In this document: positions 6,456 through 13,541 of the stretch, piece by piece
Numbering within the stretch: the stretch's first letter is position 1
Layout of the letters: the number at the start of each line of letters is the position of its first letter
NCBI GenBank assembly: GCA_910577445.1
Contig: CAJTMZ010000076.1
Span: 1-20,526, forward strand
Direction of reading: 5' to 3'
DNA: 20,526 bases
Origin: an uncultured Lachnospiraceae bacterium
GTDB taxonomy: Bacteria > Bacillota > Clostridia > Lachnospirales > Lachnospiraceae
Position numbers and translations under genes: made by a program
Notes under the pieces: model-generated
The model's input: the letters and a program-made list of their open reading frames with translations, nothing else
Databases searched by the model: none
What the model was told of the DNA's origin: nothing

Positions 6456-6494
6456 TGGCTTTGGCATGTTTTACGTTGCTTGCTTCCTTTTGAT

Positions 6495-6564
6495 GGCGGT
6501 TATCGTATGAGGCCGGCCTTCGGCAGTTGCTGTATGACGGCCTTTCTGAGGCAGTTACAGTATG
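6495..6564 (-). repeat. Three tandem copies of a 15-mer with 27-28 bp period
   Basis: On the minus strand the consensus CATACnryAACyGCC occurs at 6550-6564, 6522-6536 and 6495-6509, in each case followed by a similar A/G-rich or GGCC-containing tail. The first copy spans the last codons and stop of the MalF-like permease (SIL-stop); the other two are beyond the stop. The pattern suggests repeated duplication of the gene's 3' end. Confidence 0.7.
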
Positions 6565-7454
6565 CTTACCTGACGGCGTTTGTTGGCCAGAAGGTTGATG
6601 CTGGTGATGGTAAGTACGATTGCGAAAAGGATAATCGCTGCCGCTGAGGCGTAGGAGGGGTAGCCGCCGCTGTCGCCGTAGAGCATATCGTAGACGTATC
6701 CTACGATTGTGTTCATTTCCGCGGCGTTTAGGTTGGTGCCGAACAGGGCCACCGCGTCGCTGTAGGCTTTGAACGCGCCGATAAAGCCTGTGATAACCAG
6801 ATAAAAAATCATGGGGGAAATCATGGGCAGGGTGATTCTGCGGAAAATCCGGAAGGAGGAGGTGCCGTCCACTCTGGCGGCGTTATAGTACTCCTGATTG
6901 ACGGAGGATAAGGCGCTGGTCAGTATCAGAATCTTGAAAGGCAGCACCACCCAAACGGTGTAAAAGCACAGCACGAACATTTTCGCCCAGTAGGGGCCGT
7001 CGATGAAATCAACGCTTTTTCCCCCGAACAGGTTAATCAGAAGGTTGACAAGCCCGTCGGAGTAAGCGGTCTTTTTAAACAGAATCATAAACACCAGCCC
7101 TACCGCAAGGGTATTGGTCACGTAGGGTAAGAAATAAATGGTCTGGAACAGATTGCGCAGCGGCCTGATGGCGGTCAGCCCCACGGATATCAAAAGGGCG
7201 AGCCCTGTGGATAGGGGCACCGTGATGATAACCAGAATAAATGTGTTTTTTACGGCCTGCAGAAAATACGGGTCGTGCAGGACATAGGAATAGTTATACA
7301 TGCCTGTCCCGAAATAGGTCTGGGAGGCGGAGTTATACCCCTCCTCAAATGAATAGACAAAAACGTCAAACAGGGGGTAGACCATAAAGACGCCTAAAAA
7401 AAGTATCGCCGGCAAAAGATACAGCCAGGCTTTCAGACTGCCGAATTTTTTCAT
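6555..7454 (-). CDS. Carbohydrate ABC transporter permease, MalF/UgpA type
   Basis: 299-residue inner-membrane subunit that forms the CUT1 translocation pore with the MalG-type partner. The start at 7454 (MKKFGSLKAWLYLLPAILFLG) is preferred because AGGAGG lies 6 bases upstream; the upstream in-frame ATG at 7472 would overlap the ATPase gene without a ribosome site. Membrane segments at roughly 9-31, 70-93, 105-127, 158-181, 211-235 and 272-293. The EAA loop YNAARVDGTSSFRIFRRITLP (190-210) is intact. The ATPase stop and this ATG are separated by a single base (TGA-G-ATG), so the two are translationally coupled. The final codons lie in a tandemly repeated sequence. Confidence 0.93.
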   Translation of the reverse strand: MKKFGSLKAWLYLLPAILFLGVFMVYPLFDVFVYSFEEGYNSASQTYFGTGMYNYSYVLHDPYFLQAVKNTFILVIITVPLSTGLALLISVGLTAIRPLRNLFQTIYFLPYVTNTLAVGLVFMILFKKTAYSDGLVNLLINLFGGKSVDFIDGPYWAKMFVLCFYTVWVVLPFKILILTSALSSVNQEYYNAARVDGTSSFRIFRRITLPMISPMIFYLVITGFIGAFKAYSDAVALFGTNLNAAEMNTIVGYVYDMLYGDSGGYPSYASAAAIILFAIVLTITSINLLANKRRQVSIL

Positions 7455-7455
7455 C

Positions 7456-8565
7456 TCATCCCTCCTGTCCATTTGGCTCTATTTTTCTTTCCGTCTCTTT
7501 GTCAAAAAGAAACACCTTATGAGGGGCAAGGGCAAACCTTGCGGAAAGTTTTTCGATGTTGATATTGTTTTCCGTGCCGATAATGGCGCGGACCGTGGGA
7601 TTCACGGAAGCTTTGTTGGAAGACAGCACGCTGATGTCCCGTCCCATAACCTCTATGCCGGATAGCTCGCACATAAAAGGGCCGTCCTCCCGAAGCAGAA
7701 ATCCCTCCGGCCTGATGCCCGCATAGACCTCCCGGTTCCCCGAAATCTTCACGTCAAGGACGGCGTCGCCGCCGATATAGAGTTTGTTATTTCTTATTTG
7801 TCCGTTAAACACGTTAATCGGGGGCGTTCCAAGGAACTTCGCCACAAAAAGGTTGGCCGGATTGTCATAAACCTCCTGGGGTTTTCCAATCTGCTGGACA
7901 ATCCCCTCTTTCATCACCACAATCATGTCGGATATACTCATTGCCTCCTCCTGGTCGTGGGTGACGAATATGGTGGTGATTCCCGTCTCTTTCTGAATAC
8001 GCCTGATTTCCTCCCTTGTCTGCAGACGAAGCCTGGCGTCAAGGTTGGAAAGGGGCTCGTCAAGCAAAAGCACTCTGGGCATTTTTACCAGCGCCCGGGC
8101 AATTGCCACACGCTGCTGCTGTCCCCCGGAAAGCTCGCCGGGCTTGCGTTCCATCAGCTCTTCAATCTGGACAAGCCTTGCGGCCTCTTTGGCCTTTTCC
8201 AGCATTTCGGCCTTTGACAGCTTGTCCTTTCCCTTTAAATTCTGCAGAGGAAACAGGATATTCTGCTTTACCGTCAGATGGGGATAGAGGGCGTAATTCT
8301 GGAAAACCAGACCAATTCCTCTGTTTTCCGGCGGCAAATCCGTAACGTCGTCCTCCCCGAAAAAGATTCTGCCGCCCGTGGGCTTTAAAAGGCCGCTGAT
8401 TAAATTGAGCGTGGTGCTTTTTCCGCACCCGGAAGGGCCCAAAAGGCCAATCAGTTTGCCGTCGGGAATCTCAAAAGAAAAATCGTTGACGGCAACGACC
8501 TCCGTGCGGTTTTTCCGTTCCCGTCCCGGGAATTTTTTCGTCAGGTTCTGCAATACAACTTTCAT
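7456..8565 (-). CDS. ABC transporter ATP-binding protein of the MsmK/UgpC/MalK family
   Basis: Cytoplasmic ATPase that powers the adjacent sugar importer. Start at 8565 (MKVVLQNLTKKFPG) has GAGG 6 bases upstream; the ATG four codons earlier has none. From this start: Walker A GPSGCGKS (43-50), Q-loop FQNYALYPH (88-96), signature LSGGQQQR (145-152), Walker B VLLLDEP (165-171), D-loop SNLDAR and H-loop TIFVTHD with H203. Residues from about 235 onward form the C-terminal TOBE/regulatory domain found in CUT1 ATPases (NNKLYIGGDAVLDV, VYAGIRPEGF). Total 369 residues, normal for MalK/MsmK. It is the first gene of the operon and dedicated to it, whereas many Firmicutes use one shared MsmK elsewhere in the genome. 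Confidence 0.94.
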   Translation of the reverse strand: MKVVLQNLTKKFPGRERKNRTEVVAVNDFSFEIPDGKLIGLLGPSGCGKSTTLNLISGLLKPTGGRIFFGEDDVTDLPPENRGIGLVFQNYALYPHLTVKQNILFPLQNLKGKDKLSKAEMLEKAKEAARLVQIEELMERKPGELSGGQQQRVAIARALVKMPRVLLLDEPLSNLDARLRLQTREEIRRIQKETGITTIFVTHDQEEAMSISDMIVVMKEGIVQQIGKPQEVYDNPANLFVAKFLGTPPINVFNGQIRNNKLYIGGDAVLDVKISGNREVYAGIRPEGFLLREDGPFMCELSGIEVMGRDISVLSSNKASVNPTVRAIIGTENNINIEKLSARFALAPHKVFLFDKETERKIEPNGQEG

Positions 8566-8612
8566 GTTTTTCCTCATTTCTGCCAGGGTGGACTGTTACT
8601 GTTTCTTTCCAT

Positions 8613-8641
8613 ATTATACTGAAATACAGGATAACTGTCCA
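8613..8641 (-). promoter_or_regulatory. Sigma-A promoter of the sugar ABC operon
   Basis: On the minus strand TGGACA (8636-8641) and perfect TATAAT (8613-8618) are separated by 17 bases. The transcript would start near 8606, about 40 bases before the ATG at 8565. I see no clear cre box or palindromic operator near it, and no regulator gene adjoins the operon. Confidence 0.75.
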
Positions 8642-8717
8642 CATTTTTCCAGACAGGCCCGGCAAAATCCCCCTTTCGTAAATCAGTATACACCGTTTTC
8701 TCCCGCCGCATAACAGC

Positions 8718-8745
8718 AAAAGCCGTACCATAAGGCACGGCTTTT
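8718..8745 (-). terminator. Intrinsic terminator of the NlpC/P60 gene
   Basis: AAAAGCCGTACC pairs with GGCACGGCTTTT around an ATAA loop, with one A-C mismatch. It lies about 30 bases past the stop at 8775 and has T runs on both sides, so it could work in both directions. It separates the hydrolase gene from the sugar ABC operon promoter. Confidence 0.8.
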
Positions 8746-8774
8746 TATATCCTGTCATATTCTTTATCACATTT

Positions 8775-10115
8775 TTAGAAAATTCTTCTCACGGAAAGCA
8801 CGGAACGGTAGCTTGCATTGGAAATGATGATTCCTGTCTTTGCCGTGGACGCGTGGACAATCTGTCCGTCGCCGATATAGATTCCCACATGGCCGGAGTA
8901 GCATACGATATCGCCGGGCTGTGCGTTTTCAAGTCCGCCTACCGATGAGCCTACGTTTCTGTCAGCAGCCGACGAGTGCGGCAGGCTGACGCCGAAATTG
9001 TTGTAAACGCTCATTACGAAACCGGAGCAGTCCGCACCGTTTGTAAGGCTGGTGCCGCCCCATACATAAGGATTTCCCACAAACTGGCAGGCGTAATTTG
9101 CAACTGCCGCTCCCAGCTCGCTTCCGCCGCCGGAGGGGATTACGGGAGCCGGTGCGCTTCCTGAAGAGGAGGAGGACTTTCTGCTTGCTTTCGCAGCCGC
9201 TGCCTGCGCCGCTCTTCTTTCCGCCGCTTCCTTTGCCAGTCTGGCTTCTTCTTCCGCCTTTGACTCCGCCTTTACAAATTCCGTGGAAAGGGTTACATAA
9301 TCGGTGGAAACGTATCCGAAACCTTCCTCGATATCCACCTTCACCCATCCGTCCAGTTCTTCCGTTACCAGAAGCTGGTCCTCAATGGGCACAAGTCCCA
9401 GGACAACAGCGTCCATGCCGGGCTCTTCACGAACCTTTAAGGTAGTTGTGGTCACTGTGGCGATTCTGGTTCCCACCTTCTTGGCAAGGTCAACCGCGTC
9501 GTCGCCTGTCACGCAGTATTCCGCTTTCACATAACCCGTTACGCTGCCGGAGGTAATTTCATACCATCCGTCTTTTTCGGAAATAAATTCGCCTACGGAT
9601 TCGTCATAAAGCTTTCCAAGGATTTCTCCCTCTTCGCTGGGCATGCTTCTCACATTTACATAATCGTTTACGTCTGCTATTACCAGAGACTTGAAGCCTT
9701 TTTCTTCCCGTTTGGCTTCTAACTTTCTCTCTATCTGATTGACGCTCTTTGTGGTAGAGGCCATCATCGTCTCTTCTATTACGATGTCTTCTTCCGGCTC
9801 CTTTTCGGGTTCTTCTGTGGGAGACGGAGTCGCTGTAGGAGACATTGTGGCGGTTGCCTTTGCGTCGGCGTCTTCTTCGCTTTCAGAAAGCCCGTCGCTT
9901 TCCTTTTTTTCAGAAGAGGATTTCACTTCGCCCTCGTCCTCTTTCAGACTCTTAACGCTTGTGGCGTTGGATGATAAAAAGAAATCAATTCCGGCTGAAG
10001 GAAGTCCGTTGACATCAGCCGCCAATATATCTAAATTCATGCTGGAAAATAAAAGAGCTGCCGATACTGCACAAACTGCGGTCCGTTTACCTGTTTTTCC
10101 AATCTTTCTTCGCAT
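8775..10115 (-). CDS. Secreted SH3b-SH3b-NlpC/P60 peptidoglycan endopeptidase
   Basis: Predicted to cut peptide stems of peptidoglycan (typically gamma-D-Glu to diamino acid) outside the cell. The start at 10115 (MRRKIGKTGKRTAVCAVSAALLFSSMN) is set by GGAGG 7 bases upstream; the frame stays open further back but into the promoter. From it the 446 residues show a signal peptide (1-33), a Ser/Glu/Thr/Pro-rich low-complexity segment (50-115), SH3b domain 1 (about 145-204, VNDYVNVRSMPSEEGEILG), SH3b domain 2 (222-276, TTTLKVREEPGMDAVVLG), an Ala/Lys/Glu linker (285-312) with a Ser/Pro stretch, and the NlpC/P60 domain (335-446). Catalytic C363 is in GADCSGF, H409 in GHVGIYIG, with third-site candidate H421. 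The gene stands alone between promoter and terminator, and a WalR-like site lies in its leader. Confidence 0.93.
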   Translation of the reverse strand: MRRKIGKTGKRTAVCAVSAALLFSSMNLDILAADVNGLPSAGIDFFLSSNATSVKSLKEDEGEVKSSSEKKESDGLSESEEDADAKATATMSPTATPSPTEEPEKEPEEDIVIEETMMASTTKSVNQIERKLEAKREEKGFKSLVIADVNDYVNVRSMPSEEGEILGKLYDESVGEFISEKDGWYEITSGSVTGYVKAEYCVTGDDAVDLAKKVGTRIATVTTTTLKVREEPGMDAVVLGLVPIEDQLLVTEELDGWVKVDIEEGFGYVSTDYVTLSTEFVKAESKAEEEARLAKEAAERRAAQAAAAKASRKSSSSSGSAPAPVIPSGGGSELGAAVANYACQFVGNPYVWGGTSLTNGADCSGFVMSVYNNFGVSLPHSSAADRNVGSSVGGLENAQPGDIVCYSGHVGIYIGDGQIVHASTAKTGIIISNASYRSVLSVRRIF

Positions 10116-10167
10116 GATAACCTCCGTAATCTTTTCGTTTACCTGCGTTTTGCTTACCCTGAGAAAT

Positions 10168-10184
10168 ATTACAAATTTGTTACA
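10168..10184 (-). promoter_or_regulatory. WalR-like binding box in the NlpC/P60 leader
   Basis: The minus strand reads TGTAAC-AAATT-TGTAAT, which satisfies the published WalR (YycF) consensus TGTWAH-N5-TGTWAH at every position. It lies about 5-20 bases downstream of the predicted transcript start (near 10189), a position more consistent with repression than activation. The site also contains the palindrome ACAAATTTGT, so another regulator is possible. Confidence 0.5.
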
Positions 10185-10195
10185 TCTTTTAAATA

Positions 10196-10224
10196 AATAT
10201 ATCACCTGACCTTCTTTCTGTCAA
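10196..10224 (-). promoter_or_regulatory. Strong sigma-A promoter of the NlpC/P60 gene
   Basis: On the minus strand a perfect TTGACA (10219-10224) and TATATT (10196-10201) are 17 bases apart. The leader would be about 75 bases long and includes the WalR-like box. Confidence 0.8.
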
Positions 10225-10270
10225 CCGCTTCCTTACAAAAAATCCCCCTTTCATACCGAAAAATGCCTGA

Positions 10271-10298
10271 AAAAAATGCGGCAGACTGGTTTTGCCGC
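10271..10298 (-). terminator. Intrinsic terminator downstream of trxB
   Basis: On the minus strand GCGGCA-n9-TGCCGC (10278-10298) is followed by A and T6-7. It is a strong, directional terminator. It stands about 98 bases past the trxB stop (10396), far for a dedicated terminator, with a second promoter candidate in between. Confidence 0.8.
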
Positions 10299-10329
10299 CA
10301 TTCTGTCGCACTTTTCCTGGAATTTCCCA
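10271..10329 (-). ncRNA. Possible short RNA between trxB and the NlpC/P60 gene
   Basis: A promoter candidate at 10336-10364 would start a transcript near 10329 that ends at the terminator 10271-10298, giving about 60 bases. Most of it is the terminator hairpin. A 16-codon reading frame (MAAKPVCRIFFRHFSV) runs through it but has no ribosome site. The alternative is simply an untranslated trxB tail. Confidence 0.22.
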
Positions 10330-10335
10330 TTATTT

Positions 10336-10364
10336 ATTATACAATTTTTAATATTTTGTAACAA
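10336..10364 (-). promoter_or_regulatory. Promoter candidate between trxB stop and its terminator
   Basis: On the minus strand TTGTTA (10359-10364) and perfect TATAAT (10336-10341) are 17 bases apart. An inverted repeat, TGTAA-n4-TTACA (10357-10370), overlaps the -35 and could be an operator. The region is very AT-rich, so a chance match is possible. Confidence 0.4.
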
Positions 10365-10395
10365 TTTACATTTTACCGGACAAACGGCGGTTCTG

Positions 10396-11397
10396 TCAGC
10401 CGGCTGTAAAATATTCCAGCACGGACGTAATCGCGTTTGCCCCGTCGGCCGCAGCCGTCACAATCTGCCGCAGCTTCTTGGTCCGTATATCCCCGGCCGC
10501 AAAAATTCCCGGCGTGCTGGTAACGCAGTCCTCTCCCGCAATCAGATAGCCCTTTTCGTCGCAGTCGGCGGCCCCTTTCATAATATGGCTGGAGGGAATG
10601 ATTCCCACCGCCACGAAAACGCCGTCCACTAAAAGCGCTTTCTCCCTGCCGGTTTTCACATTTTTGACCGCCAGCTTTTGCACCGTTCCTTCTCCCTCTA
10701 TGCGCTCCGCAACGGTATCCCACAGTATTTCCACGTTGGGAAGCGACATCAGTTCCTTTTGCAGAATCGCCGCAGCCCGCAGCTCATCCCGCCTGTGAAT
10801 CAGATACACCTTTTCACAGCCTCTTGCAAGAAAAATGGCGTCCTCCACCGCAACGTCCCCGCCGCCGATAACCGCGGTCACCCGTCCCCGGAAAAACGCG
10901 CCGTCACAGGTAGCGCAGTAGGATACGCCCTTTCCGGTAAAATCGCTTTCTCCCGGAATCCCCAGCTTGGCGTGGGTGGCTCCCATGGCCGCCAGAACCG
11001 TTTTGGTCCTGACAGGGCCGTTATCCGTTTCCAGAACGAACCCCGCCTCCTCCTTTTCTTTCATTTCCTCCTGTATACGGCTCTCTATGGAGGCCGCCCG
11101 CAGCTGCGCCCCGGACTCCTTTATTTGCGCTTCGGCGTTTATTTTCCTGATTGCAAGAACCTCGGCATTTTTAAATTCACACCCCAGCTTATCCGCGTGT
11201 TCCCGGAATTTCATTCCCAAATCAAACCCGTTGATGCCCGGCAGCCCCGGGTAATTGTCCACCTCATAGGTGGTGAGTACCTGTCCGCCGCTCATAGGGC
11301 TCTGTTCCAGCGTTACGGCCTTAAGCCCCGCCCGCTTTGCATAAATGGACGCCGATAAACCGGCGGGGCCGGAACCGATAATTACAATATCATACAT
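10396..11397 (-). CDS. trxB: Thioredoxin-disulfide reductase (TrxB-like) with an internal insertion
   Basis: Flavoenzyme that transfers electrons from NADPH through FAD to thioredoxin in the cytoplasm. The ATG at 11397 follows AAAGGAGGAAA. FAD-binding GSGPAG is at 8-13, the redox pair CATC at 161-164, the NADPH site GGGDVAVE at 178-185 with HRRDE near 201-205, and a C-terminal FAD motif GIFAAGDIRTKKLRQIVTAAADG. At 333 residues it is longer than the usual 305-320. The excess is a charged helix-like insertion of about 26 residues (roughly 85-118, rich in Glu, Lys, Gln, Arg and Ala) in the first FAD-domain half. The usual ATGA loop reads AMGA. No thioredoxin gene is in the window. Ferredoxin- or flavodoxin-dependent relatives exist, but HRRDE supports NADPH. 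Confidence 0.92.
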   Translation of the reverse strand: MYDIVIIGSGPAGLSASIYAKRAGLKAVTLEQSPMSGGQVLTTYEVDNYPGLPGINGFDLGMKFREHADKLGCEFKNAEVLAIRKINAEAQIKESGAQLRAASIESRIQEEMKEKEEAGFVLETDNGPVRTKTVLAAMGATHAKLGIPGESDFTGKGVSYCATCDGAFFRGRVTAVIGGGDVAVEDAIFLARGCEKVYLIHRRDELRAAAILQKELMSLPNVEILWDTVAERIEGEGTVQKLAVKNVKTGREKALLVDGVFVAVGIIPSSHIMKGAADCDEKGYLIAGEDCVTSTPGIFAAGDIRTKKLRQIVTAAADGANAITSVLEYFTAG

Positions 11398-11488
11398 ATT
11401 TTCCTCCTTTCAGCGCGGCATTCCGTACAGGCTCCCGCGCCTGTTCTGATTAGGAGCGCCATGCATTTTAGCAGTGTCTCTTCTATAT

Positions 11489-11517
11489 ATTATATGTCCG
11501 TATTTATTCTGTGTTAT
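11489..11517 (-). promoter_or_regulatory. Probable sigma-A promoter of trxB
   Basis: On the minus strand perfect TATAAT (11489-11494) is preceded 17 bases upstream by ATAACA (11512-11517), a 4/6 match to TTGACA. The leader would be about 85 bases and contains an ACAGGC-n6-GCCTGT hairpin (11427-11444) without a U run. Confidence 0.5.
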
Positions 11518-11559
11518 CCGCTCTTTTTTCGCCTGTCCGGCTTTGTTCTATAAAAACCG

Positions 11560-12279
11560 CTACAGCCATCCCCCGTCCATAGTGATAATCTGCCCGGTCA
11601 GATAATCCGGCGCGTTTATAAGCTGGCGGATAATTTCTCCGGCTTCCTGCGCCCTTCCCATTCTGCCCGCCGGTATCTCTTCTTCCAGCGCGGCCATCTC
11701 CTCCCTGGAAAAACAGGCGTTCATATCCGTGTCGATGACGCCAAAGGCCACGGCGTTTACCTGAATATTGCTGGGCGCGAGTTCCTTTGCAAGGGCTTTT
11801 GTGAAGCTGTTGACTCCTCCTTTAGATGCGCTGTAGGCAACCTCCATGGACGCTCCCGCGTTTCCCCATACGGAGGATACGTTGATAATTTTTCCTGCTT
11901 TCCGGTGCACCATCTGAGGCACCGCCAGACGGCAGGTATAAAACAGGGAGCTTAAGTTGGTGTCTATTACCCTGTGCCATTCCTCCGGCGTCATATCCGT
12001 TAAAAGTCCCACATAGGATACGGCGGCATTGTTAATCAGCGCGTGGATTTCTCCCGCCTTCCTTAACGCCTCCTCCACCTGTCCGGCGTCCGACACATCG
12101 CAGACCATGGCGCCGCAGCAAATGCCGTATTTATTTTCCAGCTCTTCCCTTACCTTTAAAAGCGCTTCCTTCGCGCTTTTGCAGACCAGAAACAAATCCC
12201 AGCCGTCCTTTGCAAGGGCATACGCCGCCGCCTTGCCGATTCCCCGGGATGCTCCCGTAATCAATGCTTTTTTTCTCAT
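11560..12279 (-). CDS. Short-chain dehydrogenase/reductase, FabG-like (possibly EF-P 5-aminopentanone reductase type)
   Basis: NAD(P)H-dependent oxidoreductase of the classical SDR fold, 239 residues. The nucleotide site is TGASRGIG (8-15), NNAA follows at 83-86, and the catalytic residues are S136, Y149 and K153 (SSVWGNAGASMEVAYSASKGG). The C-terminal GQIITMDGGWL is typical of FabG relatives. The SSVWGNxGASxEVAYSxSKGGVNxFTKALAKELAPS stretch resembles the Firmicute subgroup often labelled 3-oxoacyl-ACP reductase or EF-P 5-aminopentanone reductase (YmfI); this is from memory, and no fatty-acid genes or efp are nearby to decide. It begins 14 bases after metF with only a weak ribosome site, so it is probably read from the metF transcript. 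Confidence 0.88.
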   Translation of the reverse strand: MRKKALITGASRGIGKAAAYALAKDGWDLFLVCKSAKEALLKVREELENKYGICCGAMVCDVSDAGQVEEALRKAGEIHALINNAAVSYVGLLTDMTPEEWHRVIDTNLSSLFYTCRLAVPQMVHRKAGKIINVSSVWGNAGASMEVAYSASKGGVNSFTKALAKELAPSNIQVNAVAFGVIDTDMNACFSREEMAALEEEIPAGRMGRAQEAGEIIRQLINAPDYLTGQIITMDGGWL

Positions 12280-12293
12280 TTTTCAATCTTTCG

Positions 12294-13166
12294 CTAAATC
12301 AGGCTCTTGATGCCCTCGCAAATCTTGTCCGCGATTTTCACTTTGTTCATGGTATAAATGTGGATGCCCTCCACATCATTGGCAATCAAATCCACAATCT
12401 GGTTTATCGCGTAGGCCATTCCGGCGTCAAAAAGAGCCTCCTTATTGTCCTCGTACTTACGAAGAATTTTCTGAAACTTTTCGGGCAGCGACGCGCCGCA
12501 GGTATTGACCATGCGCTCTATCTGCGCCTTGTTGGTAACAGGCATGATTCCCGCCTCCACAGGCACGTTGATTCCGGCGATTCTTGTCTTTTCATAGAAA
12601 CGGTAAAAAAATTCGTTGTCAAAAAACAGTTGGGATACCAGATGGGACGCGCCGGCGTCAACCTTTTTTTTCAGATTATGAATATCCGTCACAGCGTCCT
12701 TAGCCTCCAAATGGGTTTCGGGATAGCAGGCTCCGCTGATGTGGAAGTTTCCATGGCTCTTTATATATTCCACCAGTTCGCTCGCGTATCTGAAATCGTT
12801 TTTCACAGAGACGTCGGGCTTTTCGTCTCCCCGCAGCGCCAGAATGTTTTCCACTCCCGCCTCTTCCAGATACTTCAGCATTTCGCTGATTTCCTTTTTC
12901 CCATAATAAAGGCAGGTCAGGTGGACGATAGGCTCCACATGATAAACATTTTTAATCTTCTTGGCAATCTCAATGGTCTTATTATCCGCCGCGCTGCCGC
13001 CGGCCCCGAAGGTCACGCTGATAAAATCCGGGTGCAAATCGCACAGCCGCTCCAATGTGGCATCAATGTTCTTTAAGGCTTCCTCCTTTTTCGGCGGAAA
13101 AATTTCAAAGGATAAAACCGGCTTGCCCTCTTTTTTCCGCGCTTCAAAAATCTCCGTAACTTTCAT
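12294..13166 (-). CDS. metF: 5,10-methylenetetrahydrofolate reductase
   Basis: Reduces 5,10-methylene-THF to 5-methyl-THF using FAD, supplying methyl groups for methionine synthesis (or the methyl branch of one-carbon metabolism in anaerobes). The 290-residue product has SFEIFPPK with catalytic E21, ISVTFGAGGS (49-58), HLTC (82-85), the folate-site NILALRGD (107-114), and LVSQLFFDNEFFYRF near 183-197, all typical of bacterial MetF. The start at 13166 has AAAGGA about 10 bases upstream. The leader is only about 40 bases from the predicted transcript start, too short for a SAM or folate riboswitch. The SDR gene follows in the same transcript. Confidence 0.95.
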   Translation of the reverse strand: MKVTEIFEARKKEGKPVLSFEIFPPKKEEALKNIDATLERLCDLHPDFISVTFGAGGSAADNKTIEIAKKIKNVYHVEPIVHLTCLYYGKKEISEMLKYLEEAGVENILALRGDEKPDVSVKNDFRYASELVEYIKSHGNFHISGACYPETHLEAKDAVTDIHNLKKKVDAGASHLVSQLFFDNEFFYRFYEKTRIAGINVPVEAGIMPVTNKAQIERMVNTCGASLPEKFQKILRKYEDNKEALFDAGMAYAINQIVDLIANDVEGIHIYTMNKVKIADKICEGIKSLI

Positions 13167-13214
13167 ATCTGTTTTCCTTTCCCGTAGCCTCCATTAATTT
13201 TATCCGACGTTCAA

Positions 13215-13243
13215 ATTATACATGGGAATTGTGGGAAAATCAA
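13215..13243 (-). promoter_or_regulatory. Sigma-A promoter of metF
   Basis: On the minus strand TTGATT (13238-13243) and perfect TATAAT (13215-13220) lie 17 bases apart. Predicted start near 13208. Confidence 0.78.
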
Positions 13244-13276
13244 TCGGCGGGTTTGAATTCTCTTTCCTTATGTAAA

Positions 13277-13298
13277 GGCTCTGCCCACCGGCAGAGCC
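13277..13298 (-). terminator. Terminator-like hairpin after the 72-aa gene
   Basis: A perfect nine-base stem GGCTCTGCC / GGCAGAGCC (13277-13285 with 13290-13298) closes a four-base loop. Only TTTACAT follows on the minus strand, so the U-tract is short. It is about 25 bases past the stop at 13323 and before the metF promoter. Confidence 0.65.
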
Positions 13299-13322
13299 CA
13301 TACCCGCATCAATTCGCAAAAT

Positions 13323-13541
13323 CTACCGGATTCCGGCGTCTTTCATCAAATCCCCCGCATCCTCTCCGGCGTAGGAATTGACGATTTTCTCCATTTCCTC
13401 CCTGGATTTCGCGTCCTTACACTTCAATATAATATGCTCTTTTTCTGTTTCACTGAGCCCGTCGTAGCCTGTCCTTACGTTTTCCGTCCTTGCAAGAGCC
13501 ATTCCGGGTCCCAAAGGCAAATATGAAAAATTACCATCCAT
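13323..13541 (-). CDS. Small conserved protein of unknown function, 72 aa
   Basis: The start has GGGAGG 9 bases upstream. The product is soluble, with an N-terminal hydrophobic-aromatic segment (FSYLPLGPGMALARTENV, 5-22) followed by a predicted helical segment with alternating charges (LSETEKEHIILKCKDAKSREEMEKIVNSYAG, 29-59). I recall similar short proteins with an LPLGFGMALAQN-type start and an L-x-E-x-x-K-x-x-I ... SxEEME-x-IV helix pair being frequent in Lachnospiraceae, never with an assigned function; that is memory, not a search. It lies 69 bases after the GH20 gene, probably in the same transcript, and its ribosome site is within a perfect inverted repeat. Confidence 0.75.
   Translation of the reverse strand: MDGNFSYLPLGPGMALARTENVRTGYDGLSETEKEHIILKCKDAKSREEMEKIVNSYAGEDAGDLMKDAGIR

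Noticed and set aside
13167..13208. Riboswitch (SAM or folate type) upstream of metF
   Set aside because: The predicted leader is only about 40 bases with no complex structure.
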